Of a DNA stretch of 64,000 nucleotides, positions 45,545 through 54,510 are shown piece by piece. Every line of letters begins with the position of its first letter. The stretch's first letter is position 1. The stretch lies in the NCBI RefSeq assembly GCF_001550135.1, contig NZ_LRUE01000022.1:186001-250000 (forward strand), in the 5' to 3' direction. Made by a program: the position numbers and the translations under genes. This DNA comes from Pseudoalteromonas shioyasakiensis (GTDB lineage: Bacteria; Pseudomonadota; Gammaproteobacteria; Enterobacterales; Alteromonadaceae). The notes beneath the pieces are model-generated. The model searched no databases and had not been told where the DNA came from. It saw only the letters and a list, made by a program, of their open reading frames with translations.

Positions 45545-47191
45545 ATGGATAGAGTCTTCAACAAAAATTACTTTGTTCCGCTAGCTTTCAAGTTGAAGAG
45601 CACCCAGCGCAGTGACATAGTAAAGTTTGCATTGTTTTCGTGCTTAATAGTTTTAATTGCGCCAGTTATCGAAAATAGTCTTTATTTATTTTCCTTTAAC
45701 TATGTTGTGTACGAGGACTTTGTTAGTTGGTACTTTCCGGTTGGCTTCAGAGTAGTTTGTTATCTGTTTTTTCCTTTACGTTATTGGCCAGCATTAGCAG
45801 TAGGTTTTACATTAGGACAAATCAGTTATGTTTGGTATTTTTATGATGTTCCTCTTGATGATGTCCTCTATAGACTGGTTAGCTCTGCATGCCGAGAGTT
45901 TTTGATTCTTACTCCTCTTGTGCTGGCAAAGCTTTTCAAAGTTCGATTAGATATTCAAACTGTTAAAAGTGCTGTTACAGTATTATTTATTGCAATTTCA
46001 TATCGCTTTATACGATCAATGCTCATTATCTTACCGAGTGATAGCCAAAATAAATACCGACTTATTGCTGATGAAGATCGCTTTGAAATGATGTTAGCTC
46101 ATCAGCTTGGCGGTATCATAACGACACTTATCATGTTGCTTTTCGCGTTTCATGCTAAAACAATTTACCAGCAATTAAATAAACTTATAACTAAAGAAGT
46201 TGGCACGCTTTTAGTGCAGCTGTGTTTTTGCCTCACTGTTTTTATTGGGGTTTACCTGTTTGAACCTAAATCACTCTACCTCTTGCGAATGCTCGCTATA
46301 TTTCCTTTGATATGGTTTAGCTATCGATACGGGGCCTTAGGTGCTCTGAGCTATGCAAGTGTAACTGTTATATCTTTGCTCATTAACGTCTATGGTGTGA
46401 ATGAAACCGAATTACTCCTGACTACGCAACTTTACATAATAAGTTACAGCGTTCTGGCTCTTTTGCTCAGTGCATTTGTTACTGAATTAAATGAGTCTAA
46501 ATCCGCATTATTAGAGCAAAATAAAGAGTTAATTGAACTTAGTACGTTAACTCAAAACTTAGCTACTAAAGTTGTTAATGTTCAAGAATCTGAGCGAAGC
46601 CAGCTTTCACAAGAATTACATGATGATATAGGTCAAAACCTGACAGCTTTAAAAACAAATATTGCAATATTAGAAAAGAAAACAGCTAACCATAACGAGT
46701 TAGCATCGACAATTACAAGACTTCAAAACGTTTCAAGCCATATGTATGACTCGGTATACAGGTTAATGCACTGGCTGAGACCTCGTCTATTAGACGAATT
46801 AGGTTTAGAAGCAGCATTAAAAAGCGAGTTATTCTCTGAGCACCTAAATGAAGCTGGAATCGCTTATCAATGCAAAATAAGTGGACCGATAGATAGCTTA
46901 AATGATGATTTTAAAATCGCTATTTTCCGCATTTGCCAAGAAGCATCAACCAATGCAGTTAAGCACTCTCTAGCCACTGAGTTTTCAATAGATATTACTT
47001 ACCAAGAAAGTGAGCTTGAGATAATTATTTTTGACAACGGCATAGGGTTACCTGAACATAAAAACTCAAATGCTAAGGGCGGGTTTGGTGTATTAGGGAT
47101 CGTCGAACGTGTCTCAGTGCTCAAAGGTAAAACTCAGTTTAAAAATGGTGAATGTGGTGGTTTAACAATAATGATAAATTTCACTATTTAG
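45545..47191 (+). CDS. UhpB/NarX-type sensor histidine kinase with MASE1-like membrane domain
   Basis: The 548-residue protein has an N-terminal membrane domain of about eight hydrophobic segments (about 25-315) resembling MASE1, as in UhpB. A short coiled coil (ESKSALLEQNKELIELS) follows, then the HisKA_3 phospho-acceptor His359 in QELHDDIGQNLTAL and an HATPase domain (CQEASTNAVKHS, FDNGIGLPEH, GGFGVLGIVERV). There is no periplasmic sensor domain, so the signal is probably membrane-embedded or cytoplasmic. It likely phosphorylates the divergent regulator. Confidence 0.9.
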   Translation: MDRVFNKNYFVPLAFKLKSTQRSDIVKFALFSCLIVLIAPVIENSLYLFSFNYVVYEDFVSWYFPVGFRVVCYLFFPLRYWPALAVGFTLGQISYVWYFYDVPLDDVLYRLVSSACREFLILTPLVLAKLFKVRLDIQTVKSAVTVLFIAISYRFIRSMLIILPSDSQNKYRLIADEDRFEMMLAHQLGGIITTLIMLLFAFHAKTIYQQLNKLITKEVGTLLVQLCFCLTVFIGVYLFEPKSLYLLRMLAIFPLIWFSYRYGALGALSYASVTVISLLINVYGVNETELLLTTQLYIISYSVLALLLSAFVTELNESKSALLEQNKELIELSTLTQNLATKVVNVQESERSQLSQELHDDIGQNLTALKTNIAILEKKTANHNELASTITRLQNVSSHMYDSVYRLMHWLRPRLLDELGLEAALKSELFSEHLNEAGIAYQCKISGPIDSLNDDFKIAIFRICQEASTNAVKHSLATEFSIDITYQESELEIIIFDNGIGLPEHKNSNAKGGFGVLGIVERVSVLKGKTQFKNGECGGLTIMINFTI

Positions 47192-47273
47192 CATAATGGT
47201 TAGGCCAAAATAGCAATCAGCTAAAAACTCTGCTATTACCCTCTCCTTGTATACTTTTATGCAAAAAAATAAT

Positions 47274-47777
47274 CCGCTGTTTTGTATGAGCGGAGTGGAT
47301 TTTCTCCGCCTAAAAAGCAAAAAGCCCGTAGCATTCACTACGGGCTTTAATATGATTTGGTGAGTCAGCCAATAAGCCGCTGTTTTATATGCGCGGAGTG
47401 GATTTTCTTCACCTAAAAAGCAAAAAGCCCGTAGCATTCACTACGGGCTTTAATATGATTTGGTGAGTCAGCCAGTAAGCCGCTGTTTTATATGCGCGGA
47501 GTGATTTTTCTCCGCCAAAAAACAAAAAGCCCACAGTTTTCACTGTGGGCTTTCTTTAATTTGGTGAGTCAACCAATAAGCCGCTGTTTTGTATGCGCGG
47601 AGTGGATTTTCTTAATTTTGTGTCCATGAAGATAGCAAAAAGCCCCGCATTGCTGCGAGGCTTTTTATATAATTTGGTGAGTCAGCCAATAAGCCGCTGT
47701 TTTGTATGCGCGGAGTGGATTTTCTCCGCCCAAAAAACAAAAAGCCCACAGTTTTCACTGTGGGCTTTATTTAATTT

Positions 47778-47795
<18 letters not shown>
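47274..47795 (-). repeat. Five tandem rnpB-tail/terminator units
   Basis: Five direct repeats follow rnpB: 47274-47376 (103 bp), 47377-47479 (103), 47480-47580 (101), 47581-47693 (113) and 47694-47795 (102). On the minus strand each begins with nearly the same sequence as the RNase P RNA 3' end (CTTATTGGCTGACTCACC) and continues with a terminator hairpin plus T-run and a GCGGAG-rich spacer. The hairpin stems differ between units but stay paired (GCCCGTAG/CTACGGGC, GCCCACAG/CTGTGGGC). The unit nearest rnpB supplies the authentic end. Bases 47192-47273 after the kinase gene hold nothing else. Confidence 0.92.
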
Positions 47796-48127
<332 letters not shown>

Positions 48128-48133
48128 GCGCGT

Positions 48134-48139
48134 AGTATA
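48134..48139 (-). promoter_or_regulatory. rnpB promoter -10 element
   Basis: TATACT on the minus strand lies about seven bases before the predicted RNA 5' end, followed by a GC-rich discriminator (ACGCGCC), as in stringently controlled stable-RNA promoters. A clear -35 was not seen. Confidence 0.65.
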
Positions 48140-48169
48140 CCTGAGCGCGCACGTCTATGCAGTAAAGAA

Positions 48170-49027
48170 TTAGCCTTTTTCGTCAATAATTGCTTTATAA
48201 AGTGCGTTTTTCTTCAAACCAAAATACTCAGCCACAACACCACAGGCTTTTTTCAGTGGCATTTCGGCTTCGAGTAAACCGAGCATGCGGCGCGCATCTT
48301 CTGGAATATCGTCACTTTGCTTTGCTTTACCCGGTAGCATCAGTACGATTTCACCACGCTGCTTAGTGGGATCATCCGTTAAGAACTGTTTTAGCTCGGC
48401 AACTGTGCCATTGAAAAAGGTTTCGAAAGTTTTGGTAAGCTCTTTGGCAAATACTACAGGCTGTTCTTTACCGAGCGCTGCTTCTAAATCATCAAGGCTC
48501 GCCATAATACGGTGGGTACTTTCATACATAATGCTAGTAATACCTGAGTTTACCGCTTCGATAAAAAAGGTCTGCCTTGCTTTACTCTTTGCTGGTGTAA
48601 AACCAATAAACTGAAAACGATCTGTTGGTAAACCAGAACAACATACAGCGGTAATTGCAGCACATGCTCCCGGCACTGGCGTGACGTGCGCGCCTTGTTC
48701 ACGGCATAAATTGACCACTGCATAACCTGGGTCGCTAATAAGAGGCGTGCCGGCGTCAGATACCAGCGCAATGTTCATTCCTTGCTCTAACCAATCTACA
48801 ATTTGTTGCGCTTTTTGTTTCTCGTTATGGTCATGCAGAGCAAAGGTTTTTGCTTTGATATTAAAGTGGCTTAACAACTTTCCTGTATGACGAGTATCTT
48901 CAGCGGCTATTAAGTCAACCTCAGATAGGGTTTGGATGGCACGCTGGCTGATGTCATCAAAGTTACCAATAGGCGTGGCAACAATGTAAAGAGTGCCGAT
49001 TTTATCTGAATTGTCCTCATTTAACAT
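48170..49027 (-). CDS. rsmI: 16S rRNA (cytidine(1402)-2'-O)-methyltransferase
   Basis: RsmI adds the 2'-O-methyl group to C1402, the nucleotide also modified by RsmH in this window. The 285-residue protein has the tetrapyrrole-methylase fold: GTLYIVATPIGN (about 11-22), AEDTRHTGKLL, the LVSDAGTPLISDPGY motif and VPGACAAITA. GGAG lies six bases before the ATG. It is divergent from lpoA and its stop lies just upstream of the rnpB promoter. Confidence 0.96.
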   Translation of the reverse strand: MLNEDNSDKIGTLYIVATPIGNFDDISQRAIQTLSEVDLIAAEDTRHTGKLLSHFNIKAKTFALHDHNEKQKAQQIVDWLEQGMNIALVSDAGTPLISDPGYAVVNLCREQGAHVTPVPGACAAITAVCCSGLPTDRFQFIGFTPAKSKARQTFFIEAVNSGITSIMYESTHRIMASLDDLEAALGKEQPVVFAKELTKTFETFFNGTVAELKQFLTDDPTKQRGEIVLMLPGKAKQSDDIPEDARRMLGLLEAEMPLKKACGVVAEYFGLKKNALYKAIIDEKG

Positions 49028-49088
49028 TGAGGTCTCCTGCGTCAGTCAGTAATATAAGCAAATCGCGTTAACGTATCGGGAAATCATT

Positions 49089-50966
49089 GTGCGACTTAAA
49101 CTTGTTAGTCTATTAATTGTATTGTCAGGGTTATCGGCTTGTAGCACAACCGAAAAACCTCGAAATAGTGCAGAAAATCAATCGAGCCAATCGAGTATTG
49201 CGCTATCACAGCTAACCGACGCACAATCTATGTACCAAGCGGCGCTAAACCGTCAAGGTGCCGATAAAATCCAGCTTTTATATACTGCACGTGATGCGGC
49301 TATCAGCGAAGAGCGCTGGGCACTGCTAGAAAAAATCTGCCTCGAACTAGAAGCAACCCCAAGTGTCGACCAAATTCAAAACAAACTTTACATTGCCCTT
49401 GCGCAAGAGCATCAAGGCAAAAGCGACTTAGCTTTAGCTCAGTTACAACAACTTGAGCCTCAGTTAAGCCAGCCAGAGCATCAAGCATGGCATCAATACC
49501 TGACTGCGCGCGTTTACGCGTCGCAAGGTATGCCAAAACAAGCAATGCCTTTCTTTTTTAAGGCATCAATACTTAGCAGCGAAAATAACTTTACTGTAGC
49601 GAATTTAAACAAAGATTTATGGCAAAGCCTAACCCAGCTTTCATCGTACGCACTTGAGCGCTTTAACCGAGGCTCTGTGGTGCAACAAGGTTGGGTTAAT
49701 TTAGCGCTTTATCATCAAGTATATTTAGGTGCGCCTGTTGAACTTCACCAAGCAATGAATAACTGGCTGCGTCGCTACCCGGGTCACCCAGCCGCTGAAG
49801 TGCTGCCAAAAAAAGTGACTGAGCTGGTACAAATTGAGCCTTTAAATGTGAACCGTTTAGCTGTGCTTATTCCACAATCAGGTGCTAATGAGCGATTAGG
49901 TGATGCCTTAAAAGCCGGTGTGCTTGCGGCCTTAGATGGACAGTCATTAGAGCAAACTCTATTTATTGATGAATCACTATCAGCTGCAGAGATCTCACTC
50001 AAGCTAAGCGAATTTAATGCTGATTTTATTATTGGCCCACTACTAAAAAGCAATATCGAAAAGCTTACTAGCGCACAAACACTGGTTGATTACCCGGTAA
50101 TGCATTTAAACACCTTTGATGGTGAGCGCATTTCACAGCAGCACTTTTTCTTTGCACTAAGCCCTGAGCATGAAGTTCAGCAAGCATTAGAGCGATTTTT
50201 AACAGCAGGCTATCAAAAGCCGATGTTGCTAGCCCCTAATAATAGTAACGGTAAGCGTTTAGTTGAACACTTTAATACGCAGTGGCAACGATACAGCGAA
50301 GTTAAACCACAAATAGGGTTTTACTCAGGTAAAGATGATATGCCGAAAACGATCACTGGCTTACTTGAAGTAGACCAAAGTAAAGAGCGTATTAAAGTCG
50401 TCAAATCATTATTCAAGCAAGAAGTAGAAAGTGAAACCCGCTCACGCAGCGACATTGACGTGATTTATATTTTAGGTGATGCCACCGAAACACGCTTAAT
50501 CAAGCCTTATTTAGACGTTAATGTGAGTACCTTCGCAGATAGAATCCCGCTTTATGCCAGCTCAAAAAGCCACAGTAAACAAATTGATAGAACCGATAAA
50601 GGCGACTTAGATGGCCTTTATTTTACGGAACTACCTTGGATGCTTGACGGTCAAATTCAGCAACACAATTTACGCCAACAGTACGAAAGCTTATGGCCAG
50701 AAAACGCTGATATAAGCCAGCGCTTATTTGCCATGGCGTTCGATGCAGCCAGTATGCTCGGTGATGTAAAACAACTGAGTATGGTACAAGGCAAACGCTT
50801 TAGTGGTATCAGTGGTCAATTAAGCATTGCTAGTAATGGCTATGTTACACGCACCCTAGATTGGGCACAGTACAAGAATAAGAAAATCATTGCGGTTGAT
50901 TTAGCGACTGAGCAACCAATCCCGCTATTTATGCAATCTGCTATTGGGATCAATGCCGCTGAATAA
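49089..50966 (+). CDS. lpoA: Penicillin-binding protein activator LpoA
   Basis: LpoA is an outer-membrane lipoprotein that activates the peptidoglycan synthase PBP1a from the outside. The 625-residue protein has a lipobox (LSGLSAC, lipidated Cys about residue 18), a helical TPR-like N-domain (about 45-240) and a periplasmic-binding-protein-like C-domain (AVLIPQSG from about 258). It starts with GTG, with GGGA eight bases before it. First of a run of four genes, lpoA-yraN-diaA-dolP. Confidence 0.93.
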   Translation: MRLKLVSLLIVLSGLSACSTTEKPRNSAENQSSQSSIALSQLTDAQSMYQAALNRQGADKIQLLYTARDAAISEERWALLEKICLELEATPSVDQIQNKLYIALAQEHQGKSDLALAQLQQLEPQLSQPEHQAWHQYLTARVYASQGMPKQAMPFFFKASILSSENNFTVANLNKDLWQSLTQLSSYALERFNRGSVVQQGWVNLALYHQVYLGAPVELHQAMNNWLRRYPGHPAAEVLPKKVTELVQIEPLNVNRLAVLIPQSGANERLGDALKAGVLAALDGQSLEQTLFIDESLSAAEISLKLSEFNADFIIGPLLKSNIEKLTSAQTLVDYPVMHLNTFDGERISQQHFFFALSPEHEVQQALERFLTAGYQKPMLLAPNNSNGKRLVEHFNTQWQRYSEVKPQIGFYSGKDDMPKTITGLLEVDQSKERIKVVKSLFKQEVESETRSRSDIDVIYILGDATETRLIKPYLDVNVSTFADRIPLYASSKSHSKQIDRTDKGDLDGLYFTELPWMLDGQIQQHNLRQQYESLWPENADISQRLFAMAFDAASMLGDVKQLSMVQGKRFSGISGQLSIASNGYVTRTLDWAQYKNKKIIAVDLATEQPIPLFMQSAIGINAAE

Positions 50967-51003
50967 CCTTTTTTAAACGTAGAATTAGCTCAAGGATGAA
51001 GCT

Positions 51004-51375
51004 ATGTCGTGGTTTAATCAATTGTGGCAAAATAGCCGCGAGAAAGGCCTGTATTACGAACATCAGGCAGAACAGTATTTAATACAACATGGCTTAAAAG
51101 CCATTGAGCGCAATTACTTATGCAAGTACGGCGAGCTCGATCTAATAATGCGTGACGGGCAAACACTGGTATTTGTAGAGGTAAAGTTTAGAAAAAATGC
51201 CCTGCGTGGTGGTGCAAACTATGCGCTCAGCAAACAAAAGCAGCAACGATTACGGCGCACAATTAGCCATTATCTTGCCGAAAAAAAGATCTCACACCAG
51301 GCAATGCGGATAGATTATGTCGCTATAACAGGTGAGCTTAACAGCACCCTAAACTGGTTTAAAAATATTTACTAA
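51004..51375 (+). CDS. yraN: YraN family (UPF0102) endonuclease-like protein
   Basis: YraN proteins share an endonuclease-like fold whose role is not settled. The 123-residue protein has the family core GLKAIERNYLCKYGELDLIMRD (about 31-52, with the E-L-D-L acidic pair) and the VFVEVKFRK motif (about 57-65), the D-ExK type nuclease signature. It follows lpoA after 37 bases and precedes diaA after 32. Confidence 0.93.
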   Translation: MSWFNQLWQNSREKGLYYEHQAEQYLIQHGLKAIERNYLCKYGELDLIMRDGQTLVFVEVKFRKNALRGGANYALSKQKQQRLRRTISHYLAEKKISHQAMRIDYVAITGELNSTLNWFKNIY

Positions 51376-51407
51376 CGCCGTTTGGCGTCGGCTTAATTTG
51401 GTAGGTT

Positions 51408-51995
51408 ATGCAAGAAACGATAAAAAAAATCTTTACCGAAAATATTCAAGTTCAAATAGCGGCAGGTGAAGTACTGCCAAGCGCACTTGAATCGGCAGCG
51501 TTCACCATTGCACAAAGTCTTATTAACGGCAATAAACTGCTATGTTGTGGCACTCCTAGCTGCCACATGTTGGCACAGCACATGGCAGGGCTATTAATTA
51601 ACTTTTATGAAACCGAGCGCCCATGCCTACCCGCAGTTGCGCTTGCACAAGATCAAGTTAACTTAGGCTCAGCCGCAAATAATGATGAGCACGAAACCTT
51701 TGCACGACAAATTCGTGCATTTGCACAGCAAGGCGACCTTTTATTAGCAATTGCTGTCAATGGTAATGAAAAGCAGATTATCTCAGCCGTTGAAGCGGCA
51801 CTGACCCGTGATATGAAAGTAATTGTGCTTGTTGGTGATGACGGCGGTGAATTAGTTGGCTTACTTGGCCCAAATGATGTTGAAATTCGTGTTCCATCCA
51901 AACGCCCAAGCCGTATTGTTGAGTCACACTTAGTGAATTTGCACTGCCTCAGTGAGCTTATCGATTTAACCTTATTCCCACAGGAAGAAAATTAA
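51408..51995 (+). CDS. diaA: SIS-domain DnaA initiator-associating protein
   Basis: DiaA binds DnaA and helps time replication initiation. The 195-residue protein is a single SIS domain of the GmhA type with LINGNKLLCCGTPSCHMLAQHM (in two halves, about 38-60) and the SKRPSRIVESHLVNLHCLSELID tail typical of DiaA. Position between yraN and dolP, as in E. coli, favours DiaA over the heptose isomerase GmhA. Its stop overlaps the next start by one base. Confidence 0.9.
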   Translation: MQETIKKIFTENIQVQIAAGEVLPSALESAAFTIAQSLINGNKLLCCGTPSCHMLAQHMAGLLINFYETERPCLPAVALAQDQVNLGSAANNDEHETFARQIRAFAQQGDLLLAIAVNGNEKQIISAVEAALTRDMKVIVLVGDDGGELVGLLGPNDVEIRVPSKRPSRIVESHLVNLHCLSELIDLTLFPQEEN

Positions 51996-52561
51996 TGTTT
52001 AAACAGTCTTTACTAGTATTTGGTACCGTTTTATTGCTGCAAGGCTGTGCAGCTGCCGTTGTCGCCGGTACTGCAGGCGCTGTAACTGCTGCGAATGATC
52101 GCCGCACGATTGGTTCACAAATCGACGATAACAATATCGAAATTAAAAGTTCTATTGCTATCAGCGAAAATGAGCACCTACATAAATTTGCTAACGTTAA
52201 CGTCATTAGCGTTAATGGCATTGTGCTTATGATTGGCCAAGTTGCCAACGCAGAAATGAAAGACGAAGCACAACGCGCTATTGAAGGCGTTGATGGCATT
52301 CGTAAAATCCACAACCAAATTCGCATTGGTTCAAATATTGGCATGAGCACGCAAACGCACGACTCTTGGTTAACCTCTAAGGTGAAAACGCAATTACTCA
52401 CCACAGAGAGTATCAGCAGCAATAATATCAAAGTAGTAACAGAGAATGGCGAAGTCTTTTTAATGGGCTTAGTGAGCGATTCTGAAGCGAATTTAGCGGT
52501 TGATGTAGCACGTAACGTATCAGGCGTTGAACGTGTTATTAAAGTGTTTGAATATTTGTAA
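51995..52561 (+). CDS. dolP: BON-domain outer-membrane lipoprotein DolP
   Basis: DolP (YraP) is an outer-membrane lipoprotein that supports envelope integrity and BAM function. The 188-residue protein has a signal with lipobox (LLLQGC, Cys about residue 18) followed by a Gly/Ala-rich stretch, and two BON domains (about 46-110, with INVISVNGIVLMIGQV-like strands, and about 120-188, IKVVTENGEVFLMGLV). A strong terminator follows. Confidence 0.93.
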   Translation: MFKQSLLVFGTVLLLQGCAAAVVAGTAGAVTAANDRRTIGSQIDDNNIEIKSSIAISENEHLHKFANVNVISVNGIVLMIGQVANAEMKDEAQRAIEGVDGIRKIHNQIRIGSNIGMSTQTHDSWLTSKVKTQLLTTESISSNNIKVVTENGEVFLMGLVSDSEANLAVDVARNVSGVERVIKVFEYL

Positions 52562-52585
52562 TATCCAACCGTAAATTGATAATAA

Positions 52586-52609
52586 AAAACCCGCTAAATA
52601 GCGGGTTTT
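52586..52609. terminator. Bidirectional terminator
   Basis: AAAACCCGCT, loop AAAT, AGCGGGTTTT with T-runs on both strands. It ends dolP and the convergent sspA-sspB operon. Confidence 0.9.
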
Positions 52610-52626
52610 CTTTTGTCTGACTAAGG

Positions 52627-53067
52627 TTACTTAATCACTCGTAAGTGAGCACCTTTTTTCTTCTCTGGTTTAGCAGGTGGTTCATCATCTGGCGTAATCT
52701 CGTCAGGTGTTTCAACACTTTCTAATACCGGAGCAAAGTCGTCTTCGTCCTCGATGAATTCTTCTGCAGTAAATACAGTCCCTTCACCATTCTCACGTGC
52801 ATAAATTGCGAGCACAGCACCCATAGGTACGTACACTTGCATTGGTTGGCCACCAAAGCGCGCATTAAAGCTAAGCTGTTGGTTGTCCATTGCAAATTGT
52901 GTTACCGCTGATGGGCTAATGTTCAAAACGATCTGACCGTCTTGCACAAACTGTGTTGGTACTTGTACAGCAGGAAAATCAGCGTTAACCACTAAGTGTG
53001 GTGTGCACTGATTATCAACAATCCAATCAAAGAAAGCGCGTAGTAAATAAGGACGATTAGGCGTCAT
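52627..53067 (-). CDS. sspB: ClpXP protease specificity-enhancing factor SspB
   Basis: SspB tethers ssrA-tagged substrates to ClpXP. The 146-residue protein has the folded dimer and substrate-binding domain (RPYLLRAFFDWIVDNQCTPH, about 4-23, and the MGAVLAIYARENGEG segment), a long acidic linker rich in D, E and P, and the ClpX-binding tail GAHLRVIK at the C-terminus. Its ATG overlaps the sspA stop by one base. Confidence 0.96.
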   Translation of the reverse strand: MTPNRPYLLRAFFDWIVDNQCTPHLVVNADFPAVQVPTQFVQDGQIVLNISPSAVTQFAMDNQQLSFNARFGGQPMQVYVPMGAVLAIYARENGEGTVFTAEEFIEDEDDFAPVLESVETPDEITPDDEPPAKPEKKKGAHLRVIK

Positions 53068-53693
53068 TATAAACGGATCTCACGCTCTGCTTCAGTTAGT
53101 GAAGCTTGGAATGATTCACGCTCAAATAAACGCAACATGTATTCTTTAAGCTCTTTCGCGCCTGCACCATTAAGCTCAATGCCAAGCTCAGGTAAACGCC
53201 AAAGTAGTGGTGCTAAGTAACAATCAACTAAGCTGAACTCTTCACTCATGAAGTAAGGTGCTTCAGAGAAGATTGGTGCAATTGCAAGTAACGCTTCTGT
53301 AAGCTCTTTACGTGCTTGCGCAGCTTCGCTGCTACCGCTAGTGATTTTGTTAGCTAGGCTATACCAATCCGTGTCGATACGATGCATCATCAGACGACTA
53401 CGGCCACGCATAACCGGATAAACTGGCATTAGTGGAGGATGAGGGAAACGTTCATCAAGGTATTCCATGATGATGTTTGCCTGATATAAACCAAGCTCAC
53501 GATCGATCAGTGTTGGTACTGTACCGTAAGGGTTAATCTCATGAAGTGCTTCTGGCAGGTTATCCTTTTCAGCCAGGTGAATGTCAACACTTACACCTTT
53601 TTCAGCAAGTACGATACGTACTTGATGGCTATACATACAGTTAGCACCAGAAAACAGGGTCATTACAGGGCGCTTATTGGCAGCTACGGCCAT
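53067..53693 (-). CDS. sspA: Stringent starvation protein A (RNA polymerase-associated)
   Basis: SspA binds RNA polymerase and alters transcription in stationary phase and acid stress. The 208-residue protein has a GST-like fold: N-terminal [22 protein letters not shown]-type thioredoxin domain (in two parts) and [17 protein letters not shown]. The start is 53693, five to six bases after GGAGG; an in-frame ATG at 53705 lies within that site. Upstream of sspB in one operon. Confidence 0.95.
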   Translation of the reverse strand: MAVAANKRPVMTLFSGANCMYSHQVRIVLAEKGVSVDIHLAEKDNLPEALHEINPYGTVPTLIDRELGLYQANIIMEYLDERFPHPPLMPVYPVMRGRSRLMMHRIDTDWYSLANKITSGSSEAAQARKELTEALLAIAPIFSEAPYFMSEEFSLVDCYLAPLLWRLPELGIELNGAGAKELKEYMLRLFERESFQASLTEAEREIRL

Positions 53694-53723
53694 GCCTACC
53701 TCCATTATATTACAAAAACAGCA

Positions 53724-53743
53724 ATAGGGGCTTAAGCCCCTAT
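53724..53743 (-). terminator. Terminator after petABC
   Basis: A perfect stem ATAGGGGC/GCCCCTAT with TTAA loop, followed on the minus strand by TGCTGTTTTTG. It lies 30 bases after the petC stop. Confidence 0.75.
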
Positions 53744-53772
53744 CACAAAACTACCTTTCAAAATGCCCAGGA

Positions 53773-54510
53773 TTAGTGAACATCTCTCCAGTATTCTTTC
53801 TTCAGCATGAATGCCAAGATAAATAGAATCACTAGGAAACCAATTACCTTTAGACCTAACGCTTCTGACTCTAAACGTGACGGCTCGCCAACGTAAGCTA
53901 AGAAGTTAGTTAAGTCACGAGCAGCACGATCGTACTCGTCAACACTCATTTCACCAGAACCATCTGTTTCAACGCCAACAACTTTAGTCACAGTGTGACC
54001 ATGTTCTTCCACTTCTTCAGTGATTGGTGTTGGTAAGCCTTGTAGTTCTTGAAGAACGTGTGGCATACCTACCGATGGGAAAACAACGTTGTTTACGCCA
54101 AACGGACGAGACTCGTCTTTATAGAATGACTTCAGATAAGTGTAGATCCAGTCAGTACCACGAACTCGCGCTACAAGCGTAAGATCCGGTGGCGCTGCGC
54201 CAAACCATTTAGCTGCGTCATCTTTATCAATCGCATTTTTGATGTGGCTACCTACTTTTGAGCCATCAAAAATTAGTTGCTCTTGACCAATCTCAGTAGG
54301 AATACCGATATCGCGGAACGTACGCTCATAACGTTGATACTGCATTTGGTGACAACCAAGACAGTAGTTCATGAACAATTTAGCACCGCGCTGTAAAGAT
54401 GCGTTATCTTTAAGGTCAATGTTCGCATCCATTAAAGGAACCGAAGGACCTGCTGCCATTGTCAACGATGGCAACAATGCGAATAAACCGATAATTAGCT
54501 TTTTCATCAT
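53773..54510 (-). CDS. petC: Cytochrome c1 of the bc1 complex
   Basis: Cytochrome c1 passes electrons from the Rieske centre to cytochrome c in complex III. The 245-residue protein has a signal peptide (about 1-19), the heme motif CLGCH (about 50-54), the axial-ligand region with a methionine near GMPHVL, and one C-terminal transmembrane anchor (about 220-238, VIGFLVILFILAFML). It is shorter than the mitochondrial protein, as in other proteobacteria. It overlaps petB by 4 bases. Confidence 0.96.
   Translation of the reverse strand: MMKKLIIGLFALLPSLTMAAGPSVPLMDANIDLKDNASLQRGAKLFMNYCLGCHQMQYQRYERTFRDIGIPTEIGQEQLIFDGSKVGSHIKNAIDKDDAAKWFGAAPPDLTLVARVRGTDWIYTYLKSFYKDESRPFGVNNVVFPSVGMPHVLQELQGLPTPITEEVEEHGHTVTKVVGVETDGSGEMSVDEYDRAARDLTNFLAYVGEPSRLESEALGLKVIGFLVILFILAFMLKKEYWRDVH

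Noticed and set aside
51408-51995. Sedoheptulose-7-phosphate isomerase (GmhA)
   Set aside because: The SIS fold is shared, but the neighbourhood yraN-dolP and the C-terminal motif favour DiaA.
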